Source of the DNA: CAYVHB01 sp964450865
GTDB taxonomy: Bacteria; Bacillota; Clostridia; Saccharofermentanales; UBA5734
Direction of reading: 5' to 3'
DNA length: 64,000 nt
NCBI GenBank assembly: GCA_964450865.1
Contig: CAYVHB010000005.1
Span: 57,901 to 121,900 of the forward strand
A program made the translations under genes and the position numbers. This document shows positions 6,492 through 14,608 of this stretch, one piece after another (the stretch's first letter is position 1; every line of letters starts with the position of its first letter). The notes below the pieces were generated by a model. It was not told the DNA's origin. It ran no database searches and worked only from the letters and a program-made list of their open reading frames with translations.

Positions 6492-8398
6492 CAGGGCGCA
6501 GGGGTCGGCCCGGTCGTCGGCTCGGTCGTCGGCTCGGTCGTCGGCTCGGTCGTCGGTTCAGTCGTTGGCTCAGTGGTCGGTTCCGGTGTCGGCTCGGGTG
6601 TCGGACTGGGCGTGACGACCGGAGTCGGCTCGGGTGTCGGTGTCGGATTGAGGAAATGCTCATAGTCAAAACGGGTGCCATATGTCAGGCCAATGACGGT
6701 CTGCGCTTTGGTTGCGGTACCGGCTGCAATGCTCTGCTTGATGATGACGCGCGCGTCCTCCGGCACGTCGACCGGCTGTCCGGTCACCGGATCGACAGAC
6801 ATGCTGGTGGTTGGCCCCAGCACAAGGTTGAATTTGATCAGTTCAGCCTTGGCCGCGGCATAAGTCAGGCCGACCAGGTTCGGCATGGTCATATTGGGAT
6901 TGCCGTCACTGACTATCAGGGTCACGGTGCTGCTCTTGGGCAGATTCTGGCCGGCTGCCGGGCTGGTCTTGATCACCAGACCCTTTTCCAGCTCCGAATA
7001 ATCATAGGAAATCGTCACGGTAAAGCCCAGCGCGGTGAGCTCAGCCCGGGCTTTGGCATAGGTCTGACCGCTGTAATCAGGAATGGTAATCAGGTTCTTG
7101 CCACCGCTGACATACAGGATGATCTTGGAACTGCCGGACCGGATAATAAATTCCGGACTCGGATTCTGGTCAAAAATGATATTTTCATTCACGGTGTCAT
7201 TTTTCTCGTATTTTGTATCATAGGGAACTTTGGCATCATCAAGCAGGGCTTTGACGTCATCAATGTCCTCGCCAACGTAATTGCCGACAACGAATTCGGC
7301 ACTGGACTGCTGGGTCAGATTATCACGGATTTTGGACCAGCCCCAGACAAAAATCGTGCTGAGGAAAATGATCGCGCTGATAATGATGGCAATCATGATC
7401 GCCGTGTCACGGGTCCGGGAGCGCCGGCGGTCACTGATCGTTTTTTCGATGTCCCGGAGCTTGTTGAAATTGGACTCCGGACCCTGCAGGCCGATAGTTG
7501 TTGTACTGCCTTCCCAGTCAGCCTGACCGGAAATATGACCATATACGCCGCTCGGGTCGACCATGAATGCATCAAGCTCATCGACCAGCTCCCTGGCGTC
7601 GTTATAGCGCAAGTCAGCCGACTTCTGTATACATTTATGGACGATCTGGTCGAGCCCGGCCGGAATCCCCGGCTGGACGCTGGATGGCGGCGGGGGCATT
7701 TCCTGAAGATGCTTGATCGCGACAGAGACGGACGTCTCACCGTCAAAGGGCATCTGCCCGGTCAGCATCTCATAGATCAGGATCCCCAGTGAATAGATGT
7801 CGGACTTCTCGCCGACAATGCCACCACGGGCCTGCTCGGGTGAGAAATAGTGAACGGAGCCGAAGGCCACGCCGCTGGTCAGGGTAATCGTATTGGCATT
7901 GGAGGCGCGGGCAATACCGAAATCGGTGACTTTGGCTGTCATGTCCCTGGTTATCAGGATATTTTGCGGCTTGATGTCGCGGTGGACGATGCCACGCTGG
8001 TGAGCATGCTCCAGGGCCAGGCCAATCTGGATCGCCAGGGGCACTGCCTTTTCCCATGGTAGCGGTCCCTGCTCGTGGATCAGGTCTTTCAGGGTGGATC
8101 CTTCGACATACTCCTGCACAATGTAGCGCAGATCCTCATCCTGGCCGTACCCCATCACCCGGATGATGTTGGGGTGGTCCAGACTCGAAGCGGCCCGGGC
8201 CTCCGTATCAAAGCGCTTGATGAATTCCTGGTCATTGGACAGATCATCTTTCATCACTTTGAGGGCCACCTGACCGCCAGTCAGCTGATCACCAGCCAGG
8301 TAGACATAAGCCATACCCCCCTGGCCGATTGTGCGTATGATGTTGAATCTGCCGCCAATCAGCGTTCCCGGGAGAAGCCGCCTGTTGCTTTTATTCAT
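6491..8398 (-). CDS. prkC: PASTA-domain Ser/Thr protein kinase
   Basis: A 635-residue membrane kinase that senses cell-wall fragments. Kinase domain residues 15-280: glycine loop IGQGGMAYVY, ATP-binding K47, catalytic HRDIKPQN with D141, DFG 159-161. One transmembrane helix at 332-353 precedes three extracellular PASTA domains (about 366-432, 436-498 and 503-570). The protein ends in a 50-residue Pro/Thr/Glu tail with a TTEP array (608-629). It is next to the PP2C phosphatase that would oppose it and overlaps rsgA, the standard Firmicutes arrangement. An SD (GAGGAAAAGT) precedes the ATG. The tail is unusual, and a cell-wall spacer role is only inference. Confidence 0.96.
   Translation of the reverse strand: MNKSNRRLLPGTLIGGRFNIIRTIGQGGMAYVYLAGDQLTGGQVALKVMKDDLSNDQEFIKRFDTEARAASSLDHPNIIRVMGYGQDEDLRYIVQEYVEGSTLKDLIHEQGPLPWEKAVPLAIQIGLALEHAHQRGIVHRDIKPQNILITRDMTAKVTDFGIARASNANTITLTSGVAFGSVHYFSPEQARGGIVGEKSDIYSLGILIYEMLTGQMPFDGETSVSVAIKHLQEMPPPPSSVQPGIPAGLDQIVHKCIQKSADLRYNDARELVDELDAFMVDPSGVYGHISGQADWEGSTTTIGLQGPESNFNKLRDIEKTISDRRRSRTRDTAIMIAIIISAIIFLSTIFVWGWSKIRDNLTQQSSAEFVVGNYVGEDIDDVKALLDDAKVPYDTKYEKNDTVNENIIFDQNPSPEFIIRSGSSKIILYVSGGKNLITIPDYSGQTYAKARAELTALGFTVTISYDYSELEKGLVIKTSPAAGQNLPKSSTVTLIVSDGNPNMTMPNLVGLTYAAAKAELIKFNLVLGPTTSMSVDPVTGQPVDVPEDARVIIKQSIAAGTATKAQTVIGLTYGTRFDYEHFLNPTPTPEPTPVVTPSPTPEPTPEPTTEPTTEPTTEPTTEPTTEPTTGPTPAP
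6512..6577 (-). repeat. 12-bp coding repeat encoding TTEP units
   Basis: The prkC 3' end contains a near-perfect 12-bp tandem repeat (plus strand GGCTCGGTCGTC and variants) that encodes successive Thr-Thr-Glu-Pro units. The unit length is a multiple of three, so slippage would change tail length without a frameshift. Confidence 0.85.
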
Positions 8399-8429
8399 TA
8401 CTTTTCCTCCATGTGGTTGCGGTATATAG

Positions 8430-8459
8430 AAAAACAGGTCCTGATCCAGCCTGGATCAG
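8430..8459 (-). terminator. weak terminator-like hairpin upstream of prkC
   Basis: CTGATCCA (8441-8448) pairs with TGGATCAG (8452-8459) around GCC, and five T (8430-8434) follow on the minus strand after six unpaired bases. It lies in the 164-bp spacer between the phosphatase and prkC and may attenuate read-through. Confidence 0.4.
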
Positions 8460-8562
8460 TGCGGACCATTTCAGCATCCGGTTCACCGTTCTGTCACCGG
8501 CTGGCAATTGTCGCCAGTCTTGCCGGTATGTTATCTGATTCACCGTCTGATGCTCCGTGCGG

Positions 8563-9312
8563 TCAATTTAAAAAAGCGGCCAGGACCGTGACATTATCAT
8601 CGCCGCCGCGCTCCAGGGCCTGGGCAATCAGGCGATTGACCAGTTCTTCCGGTTCGCGCGCCTCGCGGATGGCGCTGCTGATCTGTTCGTCGGGTACCAG
8701 GCCGTGCAGGCCGTCACTGCACACGAGCAGCCGGTCATGGCGCTCGAGCATCACGGTGTTGACCTCTGGTTCGATGTAATCCGGCACACCCAGCGAGCGG
8801 GTCAGGATATTGCGCTGGGGATGGCGGTGAGACTCGGCCCGGGTCAGGCTGCCGGCCTTGATCAGTTCCTGGACCAGCGTATGATCGGTCGTCAGCTGAT
8901 AGAGGCTGTTACCGCGATACAGGTAGGCGCGGCTGTCACCAATATGAGCCAGGCTGGCCTGCCGATCGCGGACGACCAGCATGGTCAGGGTCGTACCCAT
9001 GCCACGATTTTCATTATTTTCCAGTGAACCGAGATAAACTTTGATATTGGCCTTCTGCATCAGGTCACTCAGGAGCCGCTCCAGCTGCTGGCCGGATGGC
9101 AGGTCGGGCATCAGCTCACGTAAACGTTCGCTGATATAATCGACAGCGACCTTGCTGGCCAGTTCGCCACGGCGGTGACCGCCCATGCCGTCAGCCAGGA
9201 TCAGGCCCAGGGAATGGTTTTCACCGGGGGCAATGATGGCATAGTTGTCCTCATTATTGCTCCTGACCAGCCCGATGTGACTGGCTCCCGAGTATTTCAC
9301 GGACTCTCGCAT
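8563..9312 (-). CDS. prpC: PP2C-family Ser/Thr phosphatase (PrpC/Stp type)
   Basis: A 249-residue cytosolic metal-dependent phosphatase expected to dephosphorylate PrkC and its targets. PP2C metal-binding motifs are all present: NNEDNYA near the N-terminus, LILADGMGGH, VCSDGLHGLV and GGDDNVTVLA at the C-terminus. Length is usual for bacterial Stp/PrpC enzymes. Its start overlaps the rlmN 3' end by 16 bp and it precedes prkC by 164 bp, so the rlmN-phosphatase-kinase-rsgA order of Firmicutes is intact. Confidence 0.96.
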   Translation of the reverse strand: MRESVKYSGASHIGLVRSNNEDNYAIIAPGENHSLGLILADGMGGHRRGELASKVAVDYISERLRELMPDLPSGQQLERLLSDLMQKANIKVYLGSLENNENRGMGTTLTMLVVRDRQASLAHIGDSRAYLYRGNSLYQLTTDHTLVQELIKAGSLTRAESHRHPQRNILTRSLGVPDYIEPEVNTVMLERHDRLLVCSDGLHGLVPDEQISSAIREAREPEELVNRLIAQALERGGDDNVTVLAAFLN

Positions 9313-10331
9313 GCTTCAAGCCTTCTCCTTAGCTGGCCGCAAGCGGCCATGATGTCGGCGCCAAGTTCGCGGCGTACCGTCGCATTGATGCCCGCCCGAG
9401 TCAGGACTTGCAGGAACTGCTGCACGGCCGGGCGCTGGCTTTGCTGATAAAGGCCGCCCTCATATTCATTGGCTGGTATCAGGTTCACGTGACAGAGCAT
9501 ACCCCGCAACCGTTCAGCGAGCTCACGGGCCTGCTCGGGCTGGTCGTTGATGCCGTCGAACAATGAATACTCAAACGAAATCCGCCGCCCCGTTTTGTCA
9601 ACATGCCGGCGGCAGGCTGACAGCAGTTCGGCCAGGCTATAACGGCGGGCAATCGGCATCAGCCGGCGCCGGATCTCGTCGTTGGGGGCGTGTAAAGAAA
9701 CAGACAAGGTGACTGGCAGACCTTCGTCTGTAAATTTTATCATCTCAGGCACCAGTCCGCAAGTTGAGACTGAGATATGGCGCAAGCCAATGCCAAGGCC
9801 TCTCGGGTCGTTGACCGTGTGTAAGAAACGGATCAGATTATCATAATTATCAAATGGTTCACCGATACCCATGATCACCACATGACCAACGCGGCTGCCA
9901 CTGTCCCGGGCGATATGGGCAACCTGGGCCAGCATCTCACCATGGGACAGGTCACGGCCAAAACCGGCGCCGGTTGAGGCACAGAACGAACAGCCCATCC
10001 GGCAGCCGGCCTGCGCTGAAATGCAGACGGACTGACCATGATGATAATGCATCAGGACGCTTTCGATGACGTTGCCATCAGGCAGGCGAAAAATATATTT
10101 GGCCGTCTGGTCCAGCGCCGAGACCAGCTTTTGTTCTTGCTCCAGGCCACTGATGATAAAATCCTCAGCCAGCTGGACGCGCAGTTCGCGGGATATATTG
10201 CTCATTTCATCAACCGACCGGATGCCCCGGGCCACCCACTGGTGAATCTGATCCGCCCGATAGGCCGGCAGACGGTTATCCCGGACCCATTCTTTCCAGT
10301 CATTCAGACTCATATCATATAAGTAACGCAT
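9297..10331 (-). CDS. rlmN: dual-specificity RNA methyltransferase RlmN
   Basis: A radical-SAM enzyme that methylates C2 of A2503 in 23S rRNA and A37 in some tRNAs. The 4Fe-4S cysteines form CRMGCSFC (C110, C114, C117), followed by the SAM-binding GEPFDNYDN. The catalytic C-terminal cysteine lies in VRRELGADIMAACGQL. Length (344 residues) is normal. A GGAGG lies just before the ATG. It is 91 bp below rsmB and overlaps the PP2C gene, consistent with one operon. Confidence 0.97.
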   Translation of the reverse strand: MRYLYDMSLNDWKEWVRDNRLPAYRADQIHQWVARGIRSVDEMSNISRELRVQLAEDFIISGLEQEQKLVSALDQTAKYIFRLPDGNVIESVLMHYHHGQSVCISAQAGCRMGCSFCASTGAGFGRDLSHGEMLAQVAHIARDSGSRVGHVVIMGIGEPFDNYDNLIRFLHTVNDPRGLGIGLRHISVSTCGLVPEMIKFTDEGLPVTLSVSLHAPNDEIRRRLMPIARRYSLAELLSACRRHVDKTGRRISFEYSLFDGINDQPEQARELAERLRGMLCHVNLIPANEYEGGLYQQSQRPAVQQFLQVLTRAGINATVRRELGADIMAACGQLRRRLEACESP

Positions 10332-10422
10332 GTGAAGGCCTCCTGTTGTTCAATAATCTGCCGGAACAATATCCTGCTGTCCGGTGGCCGATGGTGGCGT
10401 GGCAGGTTGCGTGGCTTTTCGC

Positions 10423-12018
10423 TCACAGTCCGGCACCGGGCAGGCGGCGCAGGCGGGCGATATAAAAGCCGTCAACCGGGTGGTGGCTGGGCAGGATCTG
10501 CACATAACCCTGCCTGGCCTGAACAGCCAGGTCCGGATCCGCCAGCAAGGCAGCCGGGAGCCAGGGTGTCAGGTCCTCCCGGACAAAGGCCCGGCCACCC
10601 GGATCGGCAGGGTCGGCGGGATCTGGCGCGGTCGCCAGGAAAGCGGCAACCTGTTCTTCATTCTCTGCCGGATTGATGGTACAGGTGCTATAGACCAGGA
10701 TCCCGCCAGGCCGGACCAGGCGGGCCGCGCTGGCCAGGATCGCAGCCTGGAGCGGATACAGGCCCAGCATCCGCTCATGCGTCATCTGCAGGCGGATCTC
10801 GGGTTTATGGCCGAGCAGGCCCAGGCCGCTGCATGGCACATCAGCCAGTACGCGGTCGAAGCTGCCGGCCAATTCAGCCGGCAATCCCGGCAATGCCGAT
10901 TCCGGTGACGGCGCACCAGCGTGACTGGCGTCAGCCAGTGCACATTCAATCGAGCGCAAGCCCAGACGGGCGGCCTGCTCGCCAACCAGGGCCAGGCGCC
11001 CCGGATGGCTGTCAAAGGCCAGGATGTGACCCTGGTCGCCCTGCAGTTCAGCCAGATGCGTCGTTTTGCCGCCCGGTGCTGCGCAAACATCAGCGATCCG
11101 CTCACCAGGCTGGGGATCGACAACGGCAGCAACCAGCATGGCGGCCTCATCCTGAACAGTAAACAACCCCTGCTGCCAGCTGTCCAGCCGGCGCAGGGAC
11201 TGGCCGGCCAGCGTCAGTCGCAAGGCTTGCGGGCCATAAAGGCCCGCTTCCGCGGTGACGCCTTGCGCCGACAGCTGTGCAATCAGCTCTGCAGGCGTGA
11301 TCTGCAGCGGATTGACCCGGATGGTAGTCAGCGGATAATCAGCGAGGGCCGCGGCAGCCAGGGCGGTGGCTTCAGCCGGGCCATACCATTTCTTGAGATA
11401 GCCATACAATTCCGGTGGCAGGCTGTACAGCAGATCTGGCCGGTTCGCCGGCAAGACTGGCCGGCTATCCGGAGTCGCCAGGCGGCGCAAGACAGCATTG
11501 ACCAGGGCAGCCGCGCCGGGATTGGCCAGCTGCCGGGCCAGGCGCACACTTTCATCAACGGCGGCAGCGGCCGGGATCCGTCGTCCCCAGTACAGCTGCC
11601 AGACACCCAGGCGCAGGACAGTCCGCGGCCAGGCTTCCAGATCCTGGAGCGGCTGGCGCAGGACACGGCCCAGCAGCCAGTCAATTGAAACAAGCCGGCT
11701 GATCGTTCCATAGGTCAGAGCCGAGACAAAAGCCCGGTCCTGGGCGCTCAGCATCTGATTATCAAGCAGGCGGATAGCCTCCAGATTGGCATAGGCGCCA
11801 TCTTCCAGCACGGACTTGAGCAATCGGCAGGCGGCCAGACGGGCGCTATCGGTCCGCTCGTGCGGATTATGCCGCGCACGGCTGGCTGAGGGGCGCGGCT
11901 GCCCCTCCTGGCGCGGCTGCTGGCCTGGGGCGGCAGCCGCGCGCGCCTTTGTCCGGTCCGCGCAACGATCAGATGAATAATCTGATAAGCTTCCCGGGCG
12001 ATTATCGGCGGCGGCCAT
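10423..12018 (-). CDS. rsmB: 16S rRNA m5C967 methyltransferase
   Basis: A 531-residue protein with an N-terminal NusB-like RNA-binding domain (about residues 58-190: ARLAACRLLKSVLEDGAYANL onward) and a C-terminal SAM methyltransferase. The SAM loop is DVCAAPGGKTTHLAEL. The two cysteines of m5C chemistry are in DVPCSGLG and YSTCTINPAENEEQV. An extra N-terminal stretch of about 55 residues is rich in Ala, Arg, Gln and Pro and makes the protein about 80 residues longer than typical. The start overlaps the zinc peptidase gene by 17 bp; no other ATG lies before the NusB domain. Confidence 0.95.
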   Translation of the reverse strand: MAAADNRPGSLSDYSSDRCADRTKARAAAAPGQQPRQEGQPRPSASRARHNPHERTDSARLAACRLLKSVLEDGAYANLEAIRLLDNQMLSAQDRAFVSALTYGTISRLVSIDWLLGRVLRQPLQDLEAWPRTVLRLGVWQLYWGRRIPAAAAVDESVRLARQLANPGAAALVNAVLRRLATPDSRPVLPANRPDLLYSLPPELYGYLKKWYGPAEATALAAAALADYPLTTIRVNPLQITPAELIAQLSAQGVTAEAGLYGPQALRLTLAGQSLRRLDSWQQGLFTVQDEAAMLVAAVVDPQPGERIADVCAAPGGKTTHLAELQGDQGHILAFDSHPGRLALVGEQAARLGLRSIECALADASHAGAPSPESALPGLPAELAGSFDRVLADVPCSGLGLLGHKPEIRLQMTHERMLGLYPLQAAILASAARLVRPGGILVYSTCTINPAENEEQVAAFLATAPDPADPADPGGRAFVREDLTPWLPAALLADPDLAVQARQGYVQILPSHHPVDGFYIARLRRLPGAGL

Positions 12019-12799
12019 TACGTCCTCGCGCCAGCAAAATCAGGCGCAGCAAGCTGGCAAAGGCGACCAGTGTGGAGGCAATGTAGGTCGAAGCTGCGGC
12101 CCGCAGCACTTTGCGGGCGCCATCGAGTTCATCGCCGGTCAGCATGGCCTGCTCTTCGAGGATCCGGACGGCCCGTTTGCTGGCGTCAAATTCAACCGGC
12201 AACGTGATGATGTAAAAGAGAACCGCACCGGCATACAGCAGGATGCCCAGATTAATCAGGATTGTCCAGTTGAAAACAAGGCCGAAAAAGGCCATGTAGG
12301 GACCCATCGATGAACCGATCTGGGCGACCGGCACCAGCAGGCTGCGGATCTGGTTGGGCAGGAATCCGGCATCATGCTGGACAGCATGCCCGGCTTCATG
12401 CGCCGCGACGCCGATTGCCGCGATCGAGGTACTGTTGTAGGTGGAATCGGATAAACGCAGGACCTGGCTCCGGGGATCATAGTGATCGGTCAGTTGACCG
12501 GGCACCCGCTCAATGCGGACATTGAACAGGCCATTCTGATCCAGGATCCGCCGCGCGGCGGTGGCCCCGGTATACCCGGCCCGGGCGGTGACCCGGCTGT
12601 AACGGCTGAAGGTGCTTTTTACCATGCCTTGGGCCACCAGGCTGAGCAGCAGGGCCGGCAGGACCAGGACCAGAAACCAGCTGTCAAACAGATATGTCAG
12701 GCCGGTCCCGGACATATAGTTGTTAGTGGAACCCAGATAGGCGGTTGTATGGGCCAGGGAACCGGCCAGCGCCGGTATCAGCAGTGAGATTTCAGGCAT
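12002..12799 (-). CDS. YugP-like membrane zinc metallopeptidase
   Basis: A 265-residue integral membrane protein of the zinc-dependent neutral peptidase family 2 (YugP type). It has an N-terminal helix (FLVLVLPALLLSLVAQGM), the zinc motif HEAGHAVQH, the downstream conserved stretch LPVEFDASKRAV, and further hydrophobic segments. Its substrate is unknown in the family. I set the start at ATG 12797-12799, where GGAGGTG lies six bases upstream inside the fmt 3' end; the frame extends to 12898 but overlaps fmt heavily. It sits between fmt and rsmB, as in many clostridia. Confidence 0.9.
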   Translation of the reverse strand: MPEISLLIPALAGSLAHTTAYLGSTNNYMSGTGLTYLFDSWFLVLVLPALLLSLVAQGMVKSTFSRYSRVTARAGYTGATAARRILDQNGLFNVRIERVPGQLTDHYDPRSQVLRLSDSTYNSTSIAAIGVAAHEAGHAVQHDAGFLPNQIRSLLVPVAQIGSSMGPYMAFFGLVFNWTILINLGILLYAGAVLFYIITLPVEFDASKRAVRILEEQAMLTGDELDGARKVLRAAASTYIASTLVAFASLLRLILLARGRNGRRR

Positions 12800-13769
12800 G
12801 GGAAGCACCTCCAAAAGAATGGCCGGCACGATAATTATGGGCGCATTCATGACTAGACAGGCGCCGGCCACCTTCCGGCTGGATCTCGAGCAGGTCAATC
12901 ACGCCATCGCCACATGCAACATGAATGCCGTCCGGTTCACTGGCCCAGATTGTCCCGGGCAAAATACCGGCTGCAGCAGCCAGGACAACCGGATCCTGGC
13001 AGACGCGGGTCCGGTGAATTTTCAGACGCTTCTGTTGCCACTCGGTATAGGCCCCCGGCCAGGGATACAGGCCGCGCACCTGGTTGTGGACGGCCCGGGC
13101 ACTTTGCTGCCAGTCAATCCGGCCGTGTTCCCGCTTGAGAATAGGGGCCAGCGTCGCCAGGGCCGGATCTTGCGCAACCGGCAGCAGCTGGCCGTCCAGA
13201 TAACCCTCGATGGCCTCAGGCAGCATGGCAGCACCGAGCCCGGCCAGTGCGGTCATGAGCTGGCCGCCGTCCATGTCCTCCGGAATTGGAATCCGGCGCT
13301 GCAACAAGATGTCACCGGTATCCATGCCTTCATCCATGCACATGATGGTTACCCCTGATTCCGTGTCACCATGGATAATGCTCCACTGGACCGGTGCGGC
13401 GCCGCGGTAACGGGGCAGCAGCGAGCCGTGGACATTCAGGCAGCCATGACGGGGCAAGTCCAGGATAGCGGCCGGCAGGATCCTGCCATAGGCCGCCGTG
13501 ATAATCAGATCGGGAGCCAGGGCCTGCAGGCTGGCGGTAAATTCGGGAGTTTTCACCCTTTCCGGCTGCAGGACAATCAGGCCGGCTGACAGGGCCAGCT
13601 GTTTGACGGGTGGCGCTATCAGCGCCTGATGCCGTCCTTGTGGTTTGTCCGGCTGGCAAACCACGCCAGCGACAGGGTAATCCGCATCGAGCAAGGCCTG
13701 CAGCGACGGTACCGCAAAGTCGGGGGTGCCCATGAAAACGATCCGTGGTTTGTGGCGGGCAGCATTCAT
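12792..13769 (-). CDS. fmt: methionyl-tRNA formyltransferase
   Basis: Formylates Met-tRNAi using 10-formyltetrahydrofolate. Motifs are VFMGTPDFAVPSL at the N-terminus, the catalytic region LNVHGSLLPRYRGAAPVQW, DEGMDTGDIL, and a C-terminal OB-type domain. Length (325 residues) is slightly above the usual 310-320. The common Ala/Pro after the catalytic His is Gly here, a mild variation. It overlaps def by 4 bp and its 3' end carries the SD of the downstream peptidase, so translation of the three genes is probably coupled. Confidence 0.97.
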   Translation of the reverse strand: MNAARHKPRIVFMGTPDFAVPSLQALLDADYPVAGVVCQPDKPQGRHQALIAPPVKQLALSAGLIVLQPERVKTPEFTASLQALAPDLIITAAYGRILPAAILDLPRHGCLNVHGSLLPRYRGAAPVQWSIIHGDTESGVTIMCMDEGMDTGDILLQRRIPIPEDMDGGQLMTALAGLGAAMLPEAIEGYLDGQLLPVAQDPALATLAPILKREHGRIDWQQSARAVHNQVRGLYPWPGAYTEWQQKRLKIHRTRVCQDPVVLAAAAGILPGTIWASEPDGIHVACGDGVIDLLEIQPEGGRRLSSHECAHNYRAGHSFGGASHA

Positions 13770-14227
13770 TCGGAAAATAATTCCTCCATGGCCTTGTCAC
13801 GGAACAGGATCCCGTCGAGGTGATCCGTTTCATGACAGATGCAGACGGCCCGCAGACCGGTGGCCTCCAGGGTGAACGGCTTGCCCTCGCGGTCCTGGGC
13901 CTCCAGCACGATCCGGGCCGGCCGTTCCACGTTCCCATACTGGCCGGGAATCGACAGGCATCCCTCGCAATAGGTCTGTGTCCCCTCGGCCTGGATAATG
14001 CGCGGATTAACCGCTACGACCGGGCCGCTTTCATCTTTCAGATCCATAACAAAAAGCCGCTTCAGAACGCCGACCTGCACAGCGGCCAGGCCGATGCCAT
14101 TATTGGCATACATGGTCTGGAACATATCATCAATCAGAAGCTGGAGCCGGCTGTCAAATACAGTGACAGCCCGGCTGGTCTTGCGCAAGGTCTCGTCTCC
14201 TTCACGCAGAATTTGTCGAAGGGCCAT
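13766..14227 (-). CDS. def: peptide deformylase
   Basis: A 153-residue iron/zinc enzyme removing the formyl group from nascent proteins. All three signature motifs are intact: GIGLAAVQVG, EGCLSIPG (metal Cys) and HETDHLDG (HExxH). The start is ATG 14225-14227, with AGGA nine bases upstream. The frame can be read from upstream ATG and TTG codons but those overlap the SD. It is the first gene of the def-fmt-peptidase-rsmB-rlmN block and has a promoter candidate at 14432-14437. Confidence 0.97.
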   Translation of the reverse strand: MALRQILREGDETLRKTSRAVTVFDSRLQLLIDDMFQTMYANNGIGLAAVQVGVLKRLFVMDLKDESGPVVAVNPRIIQAEGTQTYCEGCLSIPGQYGNVERPARIVLEAQDREGKPFTLEATGLRAVCICHETDHLDGILFRDKAMEELFSE

Positions 14228-14608
14228 TGATTTCATTCCTTTCAAGTGGCATACAGGCTGCTAACTATAATTTGCGCTCATGCGCCGGTGATCGGTCGAA
14301 TTGGTATTATTGCTTTCAAGCGTCATACGAGCTATGCGAATAGCGGTGGACAACAAAGGGGGTTGGCCGAGTCCGGACAGGCTGCCAGCTCAATCACAGG
14401 CCTCTGGCGAACAAGCCTCTGGCAAAAGGGTATTATATCACAATTTCATTATGCCCGATATGTATAAACGCCAGAGTTATCAGTTTATTCATTGATCGGC
14501 GCGGGCGCATTCATACCGGATCTGGCCGCAGCCGGATCCGGACGGGTATGGCATGCAATGTCCGGCGGCTGGCCGGGCCCGAAGCCCGGCCATCGGCGGT
14601 CCGTCATG
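14228..14608. other. 381-bp intergenic region between priA and def
   Basis: I see no supported gene. Near the priA stop there is a GC-rich hairpin (GGCCGGGC/GCCCGGCC around 14570-14592) without a T-tract. The middle holds the minus-strand promoter candidate at 14432-14437. A 14-bp direct repeat, GCCTCTGGC with flanks, lies at about 14399-14423. The region breaks the otherwise tight operon and is probably where def transcription restarts. Confidence 0.6.
14432..14466 (-). promoter_or_regulatory. extended -10 promoter candidate for def operon
   Basis: The minus strand reads TGATATAAT, a perfect TATAAT (14432-14437) with an extended TG element. No good -35 is found at 16-18 bp. The leader to def would be about 200 nt. 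Confidence 0.55.

Noticed and set aside
3895..6665. Two long plus-strand open frames (415 and 483 codons) opposite thiN/rpe and rsgA/prkC.
   Set aside because: They are antisense to clearly conserved enzymes, show no family motifs and reflect the high GC content, which makes stops rare in the opposite frames.
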